A stretch of 64,000 nt of DNA from Salvia splendens (taxonomy: Eukaryota; Streptophyta; Magnoliopsida; Lamiales; Lamiaceae): positions 15,521,902-15,585,901 of the forward strand of contig NC_056035.1 in assembly GCF_004379255.2 (NCBI RefSeq), written 5' to 3'. Every line of letters starts with the position of its first letter. Position 1 is the stretch's first letter. Both the position numbers and the translations under genes were made by a program. Below are positions 37,366-49,591 of the stretch, piece by piece. Below the pieces are notes generated by a model, which searched no databases, was not told the origin of the DNA, and saw only the letters and a program-made list of their open reading frames with translations.

Positions 37366-38467
37366 TTATATTCCCAACAACATTCCTTCTATTTACAACA
37401 TAATCAATCAAATTAATCAATTCTAAATAACACAATAAACAAATAATAGTAGTAATATTTTGTAGTTAAAAACACACAATAAAGAGAACATATACTACTA
37501 CAACTATATTACACTATGTCAAGCGAAGAATAAAATTTAGTGCTACTCCAAATGATTTACGTAAGATTTGATCTATGAGTACTGTACATTACTATCATCC
37601 ATTATCCATACACTTAACAAATAAAATATAATTGAAAAATATTTGATTGTGTTTTTAGATTAGAATTTAAAAAATAAAGTTTTAAAAATTTATTGATAAA
37701 TTATTTTTTAAGATTATAACTACTCCGTTTAGTTTTTGGCTGATGGAAAATGAGAGAATAAATTTGAGAGTCGTTGATTCAGTGAGTGGCCAGGGAGGGG
37801 CAGCATCAAACGACGCCGTCCGATTTCAAATTTCCAATTCTCTCTCTATATCTGGCGGGTTATCAGGTTTTTTATTTGTGCCAGGAATTTCTTTTAAGCT
37901 CAAATTTCTAGTTTCATTAATTCAACGGTAGAAAGACAGCAGAATAGCAGCATTGCCTCTTTTAGGTCGACAATTTTAAATTCTGCAAATTCGAAGCTAT
38001 TTGCTCGATGGTCGGTTTAGGTTTATGAGCAGCTTGATTATGTAGTGCTAAGCAATCTAAGAAAGACAATACTTATGCTGCTCTATACAGAATCTTGATA
38101 TATTAACAGGACAATTGAACTATAATTTGGAACAATATTTTATCTTCTTTGTTGTTGTTGATTGGGTTGAGTCAGTTCCATTGTTACAATATCAGTACGC
38201 TAAAGTTTCTACCTTGCATATCCTGTTTTATTTTCCTGTGTGTGGACATTTATTAGGATTAAGTCAATTGGTATTGAAAATTCAAAATTTGGGCATATTG
38301 CAATTGAAACAAAAAGGAGAGGATTTTGTTTATTTTAGATATTTTGAACAAATTATCCGTTTTGCAAAGCACATTTGCATTAGTATTTTAGGTTGCTTCT
38401 GGTTCTTTACTTTGTATATTCAGTATTGATTAGTTCCTTGGTTTTTTCTGGAAGCAGCTTGTGCAGT
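37366..38467. other. Intergenic region and RECQSIM 5' UTR
   Basis: AT-rich DNA to about 37740. The stretch 37740-37930 is more GC-rich and ends attcaacg|gtagaaag, a likely 5' UTR exon with a UTR intron whose acceptor is ctggaagcag at about 38458. Frames at 37743-37931 and 38115-38429 are not recognised as genes. Confidence 0.4.
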
Positions 38468-41400
38468 ATGGATGGGAATGATGTGACTTCAGATCAAGTC
38501 ATTGCCGGATTGCTAGATATGGGGTTTGATATCTTAGACATCACACAAGCAATAAAAGCAGTGGGTGCGTCACTGGATAATGCAATCGAGTTTATCTTGA
38601 ATAGCTCTCATAGAAATGACAGGAATGAATCAACGAGTTCGATGTGTCCTACGGACAACAAAGTTACTAGGAAAAGAGCCACTTCCTCATTTAAGCCTCC
38701 TGCTAAACTGCGACAACAGAACATAACAGAACAACTGAAATTGTCATCTGCACCCAAGAGAATCAAGATGAAAGGTGTTTATGATGCTTCAGTCTCTAAT
38801 ACAAATTTCTTGACATGTGGAAAAGAACCAATCGTCCCTTCGACTGTCGAAACTGGTTTGGATCTCTGTCAAGAAATTGGCATGGTGCCATCTTATTGCA
38901 AAAAAGATGAAAAAATGTTTGGATTAGATTGGGAAAGGAACGCAAATGATCTTCTTCAGAAGAATTTTGGATATTCATCCTTGAAGGGCTTTCAGAAAGA
39001 GGTTCTGGCAGCCTGGATGGCTAACCAAGACTGTCTAGTTCTCGCAGCAACAGGATCTGGTACACCACTCATGCACCCTTAATGCAGTTATTTTGTCAAA
39101 CCCATCAATGAAGGACATTTTTCTTACTTTTCAAGATTTTTTGGTAGGAAAATCATTATGTTTTCAGATTCCAGCTTTAGTATCTGGAAAGGTGGTGGTG
39201 GTTATTTCACCATTAATTAGCTTGATGCATGACCAGTGCTTGAAACTAGGAAAGCTTGGGATTTCAGCTTGTTTCCTAGGATCTGGTCAACTCGACAAGA
39301 GTGTTGAAAACAAAGCAATGAATGGTGCATATAGCATCATATATGTCTGCCCAGAGACTATTTTAAGGTGAAGTATCTATAACATTTCTCTATTTAAAGG
39401 AATCTTCAAACTTTGAATGATTTGTTCCATTTGTTTGCAGATTAATGAAACCGCTTCAAAGCTTAGCTGAAACCCGTGGGATTGCATTGTTTGCAATTGA
39501 TGAAGTTCATTGTGTTTCGAAATGGGGACATGATTTTCGACCTGACTACAGGTTTATATTTATCAGTTCCCTTTCTATTAAAATACTGCATATGAGATAG
39601 ACATGTTATGTGATTCTATCGAATTCTTATGTTATCTGAAGGAGATAGGGTAGTAGTCACAGAATCTTGTTTGGTTAATCAGTTGGAAATGTCTATACAA
39701 CCAATGTAGAATAGCAGAAATGATCTCTCACCAGTCTCTTCTTATACATCTTAGGCGACTGTCCATATTAAGACGGAGCTTCAGCGCTGAGCACTTGAAA
39801 TGCCTAAAGTTTGACATTCCCTTGATGGCTTTGACTGCCACTGCAACTATTCGTGTTCGTGAAGACATATTAAAGTCATTATGCATGTCAAAGGAGACAC
39901 ACATTATCACAACATCATTTTTCCGACCAAATCTTCGTTTTTCGGTCAGTGCTGTGTTTCGGTCATCATCATTCGTTAGTTTTTCTCTGTTATAGGTCGC
40001 TAGCGCTAGTCTGTCTATAAATGTCATCTAGCTCAGTTGGATAAGAGTTATTGTAGCTACTTGTGCTGAAACACTATCTAAAGTATATTTTCATATAGTT
40101 GTCTTTGTTATTTAGTGATAAGGTTTTCGTGCCCTCTATCTCTCAGAAGTAAATGGGTTATCTGTTTACTCTTGCAGGTAAAGCATAGTAGAACATCTGT
40201 GTCTTCGTATGAGAAGGATTTCAGTGAGTTGATAAAATTGTACACGAAAGACAAGACAGCACTCAAAAAGTTGGTACTGAAAAATCTTGATGGTGGCTCT
40301 AAAAACTCAAGTTGTACTCTGAATGGTGGAACATCTGGATTAGATGAAATGAGAAGAAACATGAATGATAGTGATGATTCAGATGATGATGGTTTTCAGG
40401 ACTCTCCAGAGGAGAAATTGTCTGTTCAATACCTGGAAGATGATTATGATAGAGTGCAAGGAGCTGATGACTTGGATGGTATTGGAATAATTTTTTGAAA
40501 TATGAAAATTATATTTTTATCTATTTACAAAATTTATGTAATGTTTAACAGTGTATGAAAAAAGATGATGTGCTATCATTTGCTTGTTTCTTCCCTTGCT
40601 CACTTATATCAAGTTATAACTTATCACTTCTTTTTATCTTCAAAATAATGTTAAACTACTTACTCTCATTCAACCTTTCTAGTTGCTCTCCGCGTAACCA
40701 AGGGCCAACTTATCAACTTTGCCATCTAAAATGTGTTCATTATCCGGCTTCCACCAAAAATAGTTATCATTATTTATTGTTATTGTGGAAATAAATATGT
40801 GATGCATGCTTATTTTATCCATCTGCAAACTTTTCGATTTAACTGGGTCAATTTTCAGTTTTTTGTGGCGAATCTTGTGGACGTTCATCTCTAGAATTCA
40901 GAAGTTGTGGGACTTCTGACTCCAACAATATGGCGAGTAAAGCAGGGAAAAGACCAGCACTAAATCAAAGACATCTGGAAGAAGGACCAACAATAGTATA
41001 TGTACCTACTAGAAAACAAACTTTGAGCTTGACTAAGTTCCTTATAAGTGTTGGTGTAAAGGCAGCTGCTTATAATGCCAAGGTTATAGTCTCTTCCATG
41101 TGATTGCCCAAAGTTTAAGTTGTTAATTTTTGTCAATTGTGTTCTACATTTTAGTATCCCTTTCATATAACAGAAAAGATATGTGTATTGATCTCTTCAG
41201 AGAATGACTGTTCAAATAACTTGTAAAGGTAGCTACTTGGAAAGATCTATCTAGTCTTCGTAGGAAAATCACTGTTTGCATAGGCTCACACATGCTGATT
41301 TAGAATACAGGGCATAATCACATGTTTTGTATTGTGTTTTCAAGTAAAACTTTTCTTGCCTCTACCTGTTTGATCCATTTGTGACTCGTGTTCTAGCTTT

Positions 41401-43339
41401 TCCTTGTAGTTGCCAAAGTCACATCTCAGGCAGGTGCATGGACAATTTCATGCAGATGAGTTACAGGTAATGTAGTTATTGTGAACAAGTGATTTGGGTC
41501 TGGTTTACTTCTCTGATTGACATGGAGCTGGAAAATGGTGTTGCATGTTACAAGGGGAAATATCTTCTACCTCAATCATAAATTCATAAGACAACTACTT
41601 ACACCTGTTTCAGGTGGTCGTTGCTACTATTGCTTTTGGAATGGGGATTGACAAGTCGAATGTCAGACGGATCATTCATTATGGTTGGCCACAGGTGTCT
41701 GAAAGTTTTGTTTTTGAAATTTTTATTGCATCTTTCTGTTTACCGTGATCATTGGTAAAATAATGCAACGTAAGCATTCATTTCTTCATGCAAATTTGCA
41801 CACTGCAGATTTAGGAGTATGTCAACATTTTGTTTATTGATTATCCTACATTTATGTGTTTATGTGCTTTAGAACTTTTTTTAGTCTTTAAGGGTGTGTT
41901 TCACCTTTCTCTGTTTGACTATATTATCCAGAGCTTAGAAGCATATTACCAAGAAGCTGGTCGAGCAGGTCGGGATGGAGAATTAGCAGACTGTGGTAAG
42001 TAGTAGTATTCATTTGCATGAAGTTTGTGGTTTCTGAAAGAAGTCTTGAGCATTTATATGACACAAGAACTTTGTTTGGTGCAGTGCTATATGCTAATCT
42101 GTCAAGAATACCTACTCTTTTGCCAAGTCAAAGAAGTGAAGAGCAGACAAAACAAGCATATCAGATGTTATCTGATTGCTTCAGGTACATCATTTTACTT
42201 CTCCAGTACATTTCCTCTTACATGCTTCACTATGCTATACAATCCTTTTCAATTATTGGCAGGTATGGAATGAAAACTTTTTGCTGTAGAGCCAAAATGC
42301 TTGTAGAATACTTTGGTGAGGAGTTCTCAACTGGCAGATGTAACTTGTAAGTTACAATGTTACATTTCTTCTGTTATATGACACTTTTGTTCGATATAAA
42401 TTTCAACTGGCGTTCTTGTTATAACAGATGTGATGTCTGTACCAATGGGCCACCAGAAATTCAGGATCTGAAAGTGGAGGCAACACTGCTCTTGCAGCTT
42501 ATTGCCACGTATTATGTGGGTACCCTTGAGGCCTTTGCATATTTTCGTCTTGATTTTTCCATTAATTCCAAACTAAATGTATCTTTCCCTTATACTAATA
42601 TACATTTGCAAATTCCACAATGTATTTAGGCAAATAAAACTAGTCAAGGTGAATTCTCCAATGATGTTGAGGCCTTGAAGTTGATAGAGAACCCAAATAT
42701 TAGAGCATTTGTCCGTATGATAAGGGAAGAGGTAAATGTTCTTGTTTATAACCCCAATGTTTTCTGCTTATACGCCTCGTATATTTTCTTGAATCCCTAT
42801 AATTCACAGAATAACTTATCTATTATCATTTGCATTTTTAGTTTATCATAATATTCTTTCAATGTCCTTGTTTTCTGCAGAATCACAAATATGCTGCAAG
42901 TGACTTCACATGGTGGTGTGGTCTTGCACGTATATTAGAAGAAAGAGGGTTCATAATCGAGGGAGATGGGATGGTATAATCTTATTCTCATTCACTCTTT
43001 TTGCTGCACATTTTCGACTAGATTGATCAACTCCCTATGTGCGATAACATACAGAAGCATGTCCAGATAAAGTTTCCAGAACCAACAGAGTCGGGACTGC
43101 AGTTTTTGAAGTCTGAGTCGGAAGAATCATTTCTTGTTTACCCAGAGGCAGACATGCTGCTGTCGACAGAAACCTGCAAATCATACTCCAGTTTCTCAGA
43201 GTGGGGGAAAGGATGGGCTGATCCAGAGATTCGTCGTCAGCGCTTGCAAAGGAGAAGGGGGTCAAGGAGGAAACCAAGATCCCGTAAGCCTAACCTGAGC
43301 ACTGTTCGGGGGAGGCTATCTGCTAAACTCACAAAATAG
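38468..43339 (+). CDS. RECQSIM: RecQ-type DNA helicase SIM
   Basis: Fifteen exons: 38468-39059, 39148-39367, 39441-39551, 39755-39944, 40178-40478, 40859-41082, 41410-41466, 41614-41694, 41932-41995, 42085-42184, 42263-42346, 42428-42515, 42630-42731, 42881-42973 and 43055-43339. All are GT-AG and in phase, giving 863 residues, close to the Arabidopsis protein. An N-terminal UBA-like domain (about 8-50, [15 protein letters not shown]) precedes the helicase core. The core has Walker A ATGSGKSLCFQ (split over exons 1-2), the DEVH box ([20 protein letters not shown]), motif III ALTATAT, motif [21 protein letters not shown] and motif [13 protein letters not shown]. An acidic insertion in the middle of the core (exon 5, [16 protein letters not shown]) is the feature that defines SIM. 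A Cys-rich zinc-binding part (CDVCTNGP) follows. It is a 3'-5' helicase presumed to act in DNA repair. Confidence 0.95.
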
Positions 43340-44757
43340 ATACTAACATCATGTCATGTCAACAATATTTTTTAACATGCATTGTTAGTACTTCACTAGC
43401 TAGCTGGATTTGCTTAATACATAAGCTGGTAAACTTCATTTTCAATCTCGTTTTAATTCATATACACATTAATCTTTAGACAAATCTTTTTAGTACTACC
43501 AAAGAGAAACCAATCTTCCACATGTCTAATTTAGATGTTTTTCCTATCAAACATTTTTATTACTATATTTAGTAAATCACTCATACCTACCCTTATGCAC
43601 TTTGATCTTTTATATGAAATCTTACCATATATGAGTACGTTTTATCACGTGAATTCCCTTTAAAATGTTGTAACTTGTAAGTGTGGTCTATAGAGTTCCC
43701 ATTACATTACAAATTTCAAACACAAACTCTTCCATATAAGTCTTCTATAATTGTGGTTGGCGTTTTTTAGCCAACTCCATGATCCAACATCCAAAAACTG
43801 AGTTGATTCTTTTCACAACCATAATTAATTAAAGTGCATTCTACATCTGAAAATGTGGGAGTAATATTTTTTCCAAAATTAAATATTACATATCGTTTTT
43901 TCATTTATGAGGATACCAAGTAATTACTTTTTAATTACTTCATATTATATGAGATTTCAACACTCCAATGCAGTGAAATGAGGGTATTTTTATGCTAGGA
44001 AGCCCATTTATACGTCACATTCAAATTCGAATTGTCAAGCACCTTATAACCCGAGTATCTTTTATGATCGCGAGTAAGTACAATATGATTTCTACTTTTT
44101 ATAATCCTAACTGTAATATCACGGCTAAACTTGAGGTGAAATGTTAATAAAAATTAAAATATTTAAATGTACGTTGTTCAGTCACAAAATTATGGAAATA
44201 GCTAGGATCTTACTGAATTACTAATTAATACTAGAAGTATAAAAAGTTGATTTTATTAAAAGTAGCACATGTAAACCATAACATTGAACCTTGTAGCTTG
44301 CTGGTCCTACCAATAGCGATGCTCTAAGAGGAACCACTTAAATGAAACTTTTTGGCATAAAATCTATTTAATTAATATTAATACACAAAAAAGTAAGTAT
44401 AAACTTAAGTCTGAAGTTTCAAATTGCCCCATGCGAACTTGCTGGAGAATTCTAGCTAGGTCTTATTGTTTATAGCATGAAAAAAAAAATTCTTATTCCC
44501 TATAGATATAATAATATGGACTACTTCATTTGGTATTCAAAATAAAACTATCACAGAATTTATATTAGTTATAAAATGGAGCAGTAGAATACCAGATTAA
44601 ATTTGAAAAAATATGTTAACAGAATCATGAAATGAAATCGATCCATTCATGGGGAGTATCAATAAAAATAAATAATGATATGCAACATCAAAGTGTATCA
44701 GTAAAATCTACAAATGAATTACCTTTATTTCGTTATTATCGAATTAGGAGTATATCT
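43340..44757. other. Intergenic region between RECQSIM and the Tat element
   Basis: AT-rich DNA without a recognised gene. The 5-bp target TATCT of the Tat element lies at 44753-44757. Confidence 0.4.
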
Positions 44758-45478
44758 TGATGAAGCCGCGAATTTCTGATGTTTGTAAATGCTGGTAGAG
44801 AATAAAGATCACGACACAATGATTTTACGTGGTTCGATTTACTGAAGTAAATCTACGTCCACGGGAAGAAAAGAGGGCAGAGTTGTATTGCTTGATCTGG
44901 GATTACAGCTTACAATACACACTTGCTATATAATCTATTCTGTCTCTAGAGAACGAAAGAGTGAGAGTCCTCTTCTGTCAGATCTAAGTTCTATTTATAT
45001 ATTGAACAGAGATTGTGGCTTGCATCACCACCCTAAGTCGTGGAGGTCATGGAGGTCATGAGATCCTGCATGGCCACTAACTAGGCAGTGGCTTACATCA
45101 TCAGTAATTATGTCGTGGATGTCGTGGAGGTCATGAGATCCTGCGTGGCCACTAACTAGGCAGTGGCTTACATCATCAGTAATTATGTCGTGGATGTCGT
45201 GGAGGTCATGCATGAGTCCGCTATCTCCCAGTTCGGTCGAATACTGAGACCGAACTGCTGAATTATTGCCGAGTAGCTTTTGCCGATCTGAGAGTAGAAC
45301 TTGATGCCGACCTGAGAGCAGAGTTTGATTGGTTGGCTTTTACCGAGCTGTAGGCTGGGGCCGAACTCTTTGGTTGTGCCGAACTGAACTCTTTAGTCAT
45401 GCCGGACTGATACTCTTTCTTGGGCTTTAGGCTGATGGGCTTTACTGCTGTTGGGCTTGTTTAGTACGTACTCCATCA
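44758..45478 (-). repeat. 3' LTR of the Tat element (left copy)
   Basis: 721 bp. It appears identical to the right copy in every stretch I compared. It contains an internal direct repeat of 75 bases. Confidence 0.95.
45051..45210. repeat. 75-bp tandem repeat inside the LTR
   Basis: Units starting ggaggtcatg lie at 45051, 45126 and 45201 (two full units and the start of a third). They differ at one base (gcatggcc versus gcgtggcc). The same repeat stands in the other LTR at 52048-52207. It produces an artificial His/Asp-rich frame. Confidence 0.85.
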
Positions 45479-45491
45479 CTACCCCCCCCGG
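45479..45491 (-). other. Polypurine tract of the Tat element
   Basis: On the minus strand this reads ccggggggggtag directly before the 3' LTR, the place where plus-strand priming is expected. Confidence 0.75.
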
Positions 45492-45549
45492 AAAGCGAAG
45501 TGAATTACTTCGGTATTCTGGATAAAGGTACGGGGTAAGTTGATGTTTG

Positions 45550-46104
45550 TCCTCGGTCTTATGAAGTGAACTCTTCTTTGACCGGACTCGTCTTTGGTCT
45601 GATGAAATAAACATCTTTGACCGGACTCGTCTTTGGTCTGATGAAATAAACATCTTTGACCGGACTAAGCTTGTGTCCTAATTTGGCGAGTTTTATCGCT
45701 CGGATCGGACTTTCCGTTGTCCTAATTTGGGGATCGGACTTTCCCTTGTCCTAATTCGGCGAGTTTTATCGCGTGGATCGGACTTTCCCTTGTCCTAATT
45801 CAGGCAAGTTTTATCGCGAGAGTCGGACTTTCGTTGCAGTTCGTTTCAGACGAAGTGCTTGATTCTTAAGCTGAATTGCGGTCTTGTATCCTCTTTAGAA
45901 GCTTGGACTTCACAATCGTTGGCTTATTGCAGCTCGTTTCAGACGAACTGCTTGTTTAAGCTGAATTGTGGTCTTGTATCCTCTTTAGAAGCTTTGACTC
46001 ACAATCGTTGGCTTGTTGCAGCTCGTTTCAGACGAACTGCTTGTTTAAGCTGAATTGTGGTCTTGTATCTTCTGTAGAAGCTTTGACTCACAATCGTTAG
46101 CTTA
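45550..46104. repeat. Tandem repeats between pol and the 3' LTR
   Basis: Two arrays are visible. A 42-base unit (gaccggactcgtctttggtc...) is repeated at about 45578-45665. A unit of about 90 bases starting gcagctcgtttcagacgaa begins at 45836, 45929 and 46018. A shorter motif tcggactttccgttgtcctaat recurs between them. Tandem repeats in this untranslated region are known in Tat-lineage elements such as Ogre. Confidence 0.8.
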
Positions 46105-46291
46105 TATATGTTCTAAAAAGGGGATCAGCCTTTGAAGAACAAGATACCTCAGTAACATTTGTAAGAGACGACACGCACATAGACAGACACAACGCACATA
46201 GACAAAACGCACATAGACAAACAAAGAACAAGCAAACCAAAGAAAGCACATTGACCGAACAGGACTCAAGACTGACTGACCGGACTGTCTC

Positions 46292-49200
46292 TTACAAATG
46301 GAACTTTTTGAGGTTGGAAATGTGCCATGTTCGGGGTACCTGTTCTCCTGACATGTGAGCCAATTTGTAAGACCCTTTGCCGAGGACTTCTGACACCCGA
46401 TACGGACCTTCCCATGTGGGTTCGAGCTTGCCCAGCTTTTCTGCTCGGCTTACTTCGTTGTTTCTCAAGACGAGATCTCCCACTTGAAATTGCAGCTTCT
46501 TCACCCTTTGGTTGTAATACCGGGCTACTTGCTCCTTGTACTTGGCTGCTTTTATGCATGCCAATTCTCTTCTTTCTTCGGTAAGATCTAGCTCGGCTCT
46601 CAGTCCGTCGTCATTCATTTCTGCCGAGAAATTTAGAGTTCGGGGACTGGGTATGCCGATCTCCACCGGAATCACGGCTTCAGTGCCGTACACAAGACTG
46701 TACGGAGTTTCACCGTTGGAGGTTGTGGGTGTAGTTCGGTAGGACCATAGGACTTGAGGGAGATTTTCTACCCACTGTCCTTTGGCTTGTTCTAACCGAG
46801 CTTTTAACCCTTTCACCAGGATACGATTTGTTACCTCCGTTTGTCCGTTTGCTTGTGGATGAGAGACCGAAGTGAACCGTTGTTGAATATTCAGCTCTTG
46901 GCACCAATTCTTGAACGTCTTGTCGGTGAACTGAGTCCCGTTATCCGAGATGAGGATGTGGGGTATGCCGAATCGGCACACTATGTTCTTCCAGACGAAA
47001 TCCAATGCCTTCGAGCTCGTTATCGTAGCTAATGGTTCAGCTTCCACCCACTTCGTAAAGTAGTCCACGGCAACGATAAGGAATTTCATTTGCCGAGGAG
47101 CTTGTGGTAGTGGTCCTACTATGTCTATACCCCATTGCATAAAAGGCCAAGGGCTTTGCATAGTGGATAGATCGGTCTGCGGTATCCTTGGGATATTTGC
47201 ATGGATTTGGCACTTCGGGCATGTCTTGACGAGCTGCACTGCTTCTTGTACCAAGGTTGGCCAATAATATCCCCATCTTAGAACTTTTTTAGCTAAAGCT
47301 CTAGCTCCGATGTGGCTACCGCACGATCCTTCATGAACTTCTCTGAGGATGTAGTCCGTCTCTTCTGGTCCTACGCACCGCAATAACGGCTGGAGGTAAG
47401 ACTTTCTAAAGAGGACTCCTTCATGAAGTTCGTACCGAAGTGCTCGGCACGTGATCTTCCGAGCTTCTCTCTTATCCTCGGGCAATTGTCCTTGATCTAG
47501 ATACTGTAAGATCGGCGTCATCCAGTTCGGCGAGCTGGTTACTGAATGTACCTCAGCTTCGTCAATGCTTCGATGCATCAATTCCTCCACCTTTGAGCTT
47601 GGACATGCGGCTAACTTACTTAAAGTATCTGCTCGGCTGTTTCCTGCTCTGGGAATGCGGACTATCCGAAAATAAGAGAAACTTCGGCTAATGCTTTGCG
47701 CTTTGTCTAAATATTTCCTCATCCTCTCATCACGGGCTTCACTTGTACCCAACATGTGATTCACTATGATTTGTGAATCACAATGGATTTTGAGAGACTT
47801 GATACATAGACTTTGCGCTAGCTGGAGTCCGGCAAGGAGGGCTTCGTATTCGGCTTCGTTATTAGTGGTTGGGAATGAGAACCGAAGTGAATAGGTTACC
47901 TCGTGTCCATCGGGAGCGATAAGCAGAATACCAGCTCCACTTCCCGTTTTATTCGAAGCTCCATCTACGAATCCGCTCCAGCAGTCCGGCGGCTCTTCTT
48001 CGGATTCCAAGGGCTGTGCTAGTTCGGCATTGGCAGAATTTTTCTGTTCGGCAATGACAGGGATTGCTTGATCGAACTTGGCCTCTGCAAGAAAATCTGC
48101 CAAGGCTTGTCCCTTGATGGCTTTCCGAGGTAGGTACTCGATTGAGTGTTCTCCCAGCTCTAGGGCCCATTTGGCGATTCTACCTGATGCTTCTGGCTTG
48201 GTCAAAACTTGCCGAAGAGGCAGATCGGTTAAGACGCATACCTTGTGAGCATAGAAGTATGGCCGCAGTCTCCTTGCTGCATTTACTAATGCCAGAGCAA
48301 TTTTTTCCAGAGGTTGATACCTTGTTTCTGGACCTCTTAATGCTCGGCTTGTAAAGTAGATGGGAAACTGCTTTAGGTCTTCTTCTCGTACAAGCACCGC
48401 ACTAATGGTTTGATCGGATGCCGCTAAGTATAAGAAAATCACTTCGGCATCTGTTGGAGCAGAGAGAATTGGAAGCTCGGCTAAATAACTTTTGAGCTCG
48501 TCAAAAGCCTTTTTCTGCTCGGCTCCCCACTCAAACTTTGGTGCCTTTTTTAACACTTTGAAGAACGGCAGTTGCTTTTCGGCTGCTTGGGAAAGGAATC
48601 TATTCAATGCGGCTAGACATCCAGTTAGTCTTTGCACATCGTGTATGGACTTCGGCATCGCCATGTTCTGAATAACTTGAACTTTTGAAGGGTTTGCCTT
48701 GAGTCCGTCCTTTGAAACCCAACAACCCAGAAATTTTCCCGAATCTACCAAAAAGGTACATTTTTGGGGGTTGAGTTTGAGGTTGGCTTTTCGGAGCACG
48801 TCGAGAGTGGATTTGAGGTTGTCTTCGTACTCCGAAGTGCTTTTGCTTTTGACAACTATGTCGTCGACATACACTTCAACCTGTTTTCCGATTAGGTGCC
48901 GAAAAAGCTTGTCTACCATCCTTTGATAAGTGGCTCCGGCATTCTTTAAACCGAATGGCATCTTTTTATAAGCGAAAATGCCGAAATCGGTAATGAAAGC
49001 TGTTTTCGGAGCGTCACTCTCATCCATCAACACTTGGTGATATCCTTTGTATAAATCAAGAAAACAGAAAATTTCGAAGCCGATCAAAGCTTCTACTTTT
49101 TTATCTATATTCGGAAGGGGATAGCAATCTTTAGGACAGTGCTTGTTTAGATCGGTAAAATCTATGCACATCCGCCATCCTCCCCCTTTTTTCTTGATCA

Positions 49201-49555
49201 TCACAGGATTGGCCACCCAAGAAGGATATTTCACCTCGAATAGTACATCCGCTTTTAGTAATTGGCGGACTTCGTCATGGATGACTTGGCTTCTTTCTGC
49301 CGCAAAGAGTCTTTGCTTCTGTTTTACTGGCCGGATTGAAGGATCAATATTTAACCGATGAGTGATTACCTCGGGGGGCACTCCGGTCATGTCCAACGAA
49401 GACCATGCAAAGACATCTTTGTACTCCTTGAGGAGCTGAATGGTCTTTTCTCGGAGTAGAGGCGTTCCTGCGAAGCCGATCTTGACCGTTCTGGATGGAT
49501 CGTCTTCGTATAACCGAACGGTCATTGAGTTCGGCTCTGAAGTGACTTCGGTCAT
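46292..49555 (-). CDS. Tat-lineage pol: reverse transcriptase, dual RNase H, integrase
   Basis: 1,087 residues counted from the first ATG after the UAG. The reverse transcriptase shows MCIDFTDLNKHCPKD (about 129-143), MPFGLKNAGATYQRM and YVDDIVVKSKS (229-239). A first RNase H-like domain (about 350-480, with SAVLVREED and LPRKAIKGQALADFLAE) is followed by a second. The second (GFVDGASNKTGSGAGILL, NNEAEYEALLAGL, HCDSQIIVNHMLG, NSRADTLSKLA) resembles the extra archaeal-type RNase H of Tat elements. Integrase has an H-H-C-C zinc finger (HEGSCGSH...CPKCQ) and acidic sites in WGIDIVGPLP, LISDNGTQF and QANGQTEV. No stop or frameshift is seen. It is probably made as a fusion with gag-protease by readthrough, since both share one frame 33 bases apart. 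Confidence 0.93.
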   Translation of the reverse strand: MTEVTSEPNSMTVRLYEDDPSRTVKIGFAGTPLLREKTIQLLKEYKDVFAWSSLDMTGVPPEVITHRLNIDPSIRPVKQKQRLFAAERSQVIHDEVRQLLKADVLFEVKYPSWVANPVMIKKKGGGWRMCIDFTDLNKHCPKDCYPLPNIDKKVEALIGFEIFCFLDLYKGYHQVLMDESDAPKTAFITDFGIFAYKKMPFGLKNAGATYQRMVDKLFRHLIGKQVEVYVDDIVVKSKSTSEYEDNLKSTLDVLRKANLKLNPQKCTFLVDSGKFLGCWVSKDGLKANPSKVQVIQNMAMPKSIHDVQRLTGCLAALNRFLSQAAEKQLPFFKVLKKAPKFEWGAEQKKAFDELKSYLAELPILSAPTDAEVIFLYLAASDQTISAVLVREEDLKQFPIYFTSRALRGPETRYQPLEKIALALVNAARRLRPYFYAHKVCVLTDLPLRQVLTKPEASGRIAKWALELGEHSIEYLPRKAIKGQALADFLAEAKFDQAIPVIAEQKNSANAELAQPLESEEEPPDCWSGFVDGASNKTGSGAGILLIAPDGHEVTYSLRFSFPTTNNEAEYEALLAGLQLAQSLCIKSLKIHCDSQIIVNHMLGTSEARDERMRKYLDKAQSISRSFSYFRIVRIPRAGNSRADTLSKLAACPSSKVEELMHRSIDEAEVHSVTSSPNWMTPILQYLDQGQLPEDKREARKITCRALRYELHEGVLFRKSYLQPLLRCVGPEETDYILREVHEGSCGSHIGARALAKKVLRWGYYWPTLVQEAVQLVKTCPKCQIHANIPRIPQTDLSTMQSPWPFMQWGIDIVGPLPQAPRQMKFLIVAVDYFTKWVEAEPLATITSSKALDFVWKNIVCRFGIPHILISDNGTQFTDKTFKNWCQELNIQQRFTSVSHPQANGQTEVTNRILVKGLKARLEQAKGQWVENLPQVLWSYRTTPTTSNGETPYSLVYGTEAVIPVEIGIPSPRTLNFSAEMNDDGLRAELDLTEERRELACIKAAKYKEQVARYYNQRVKKLQFQVGDLVLRNNEVSRAEKLGKLEPTWEGPYRVSEVLGKGSYKLAHMSGEQVPRTWHISNLKKFHL

Positions 49556-49582
49556 CTCGCTTGCCTCTGACTCCGGTTGCTG

Positions 49583-49591
49583 TGATTGCTA
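49583..49591 (-). promoter_or_regulatory. Putative stop-codon readthrough site (UAG CAA UCA)
   Basis: The gag-protease frame ends in UAG (49591-49589) and is followed by CAA UCA. This fits the CAR-YYA context that gives leaky termination in tobamoviruses and some retroelements. The next sense codons stay in the same frame for 11 codons and then enter pol at its ATG. The motif is seen; its activity is inferred. Confidence 0.7.

Noticed and set aside
45025..45213. His/Asp/Ile-rich repeat protein (and its twin at 52022-52210)
   Set aside because: It lies inside both LTRs and comes from the 75-bp tandem repeat. The identical repeats are LTR structure, not a gene or a CRISPR array.
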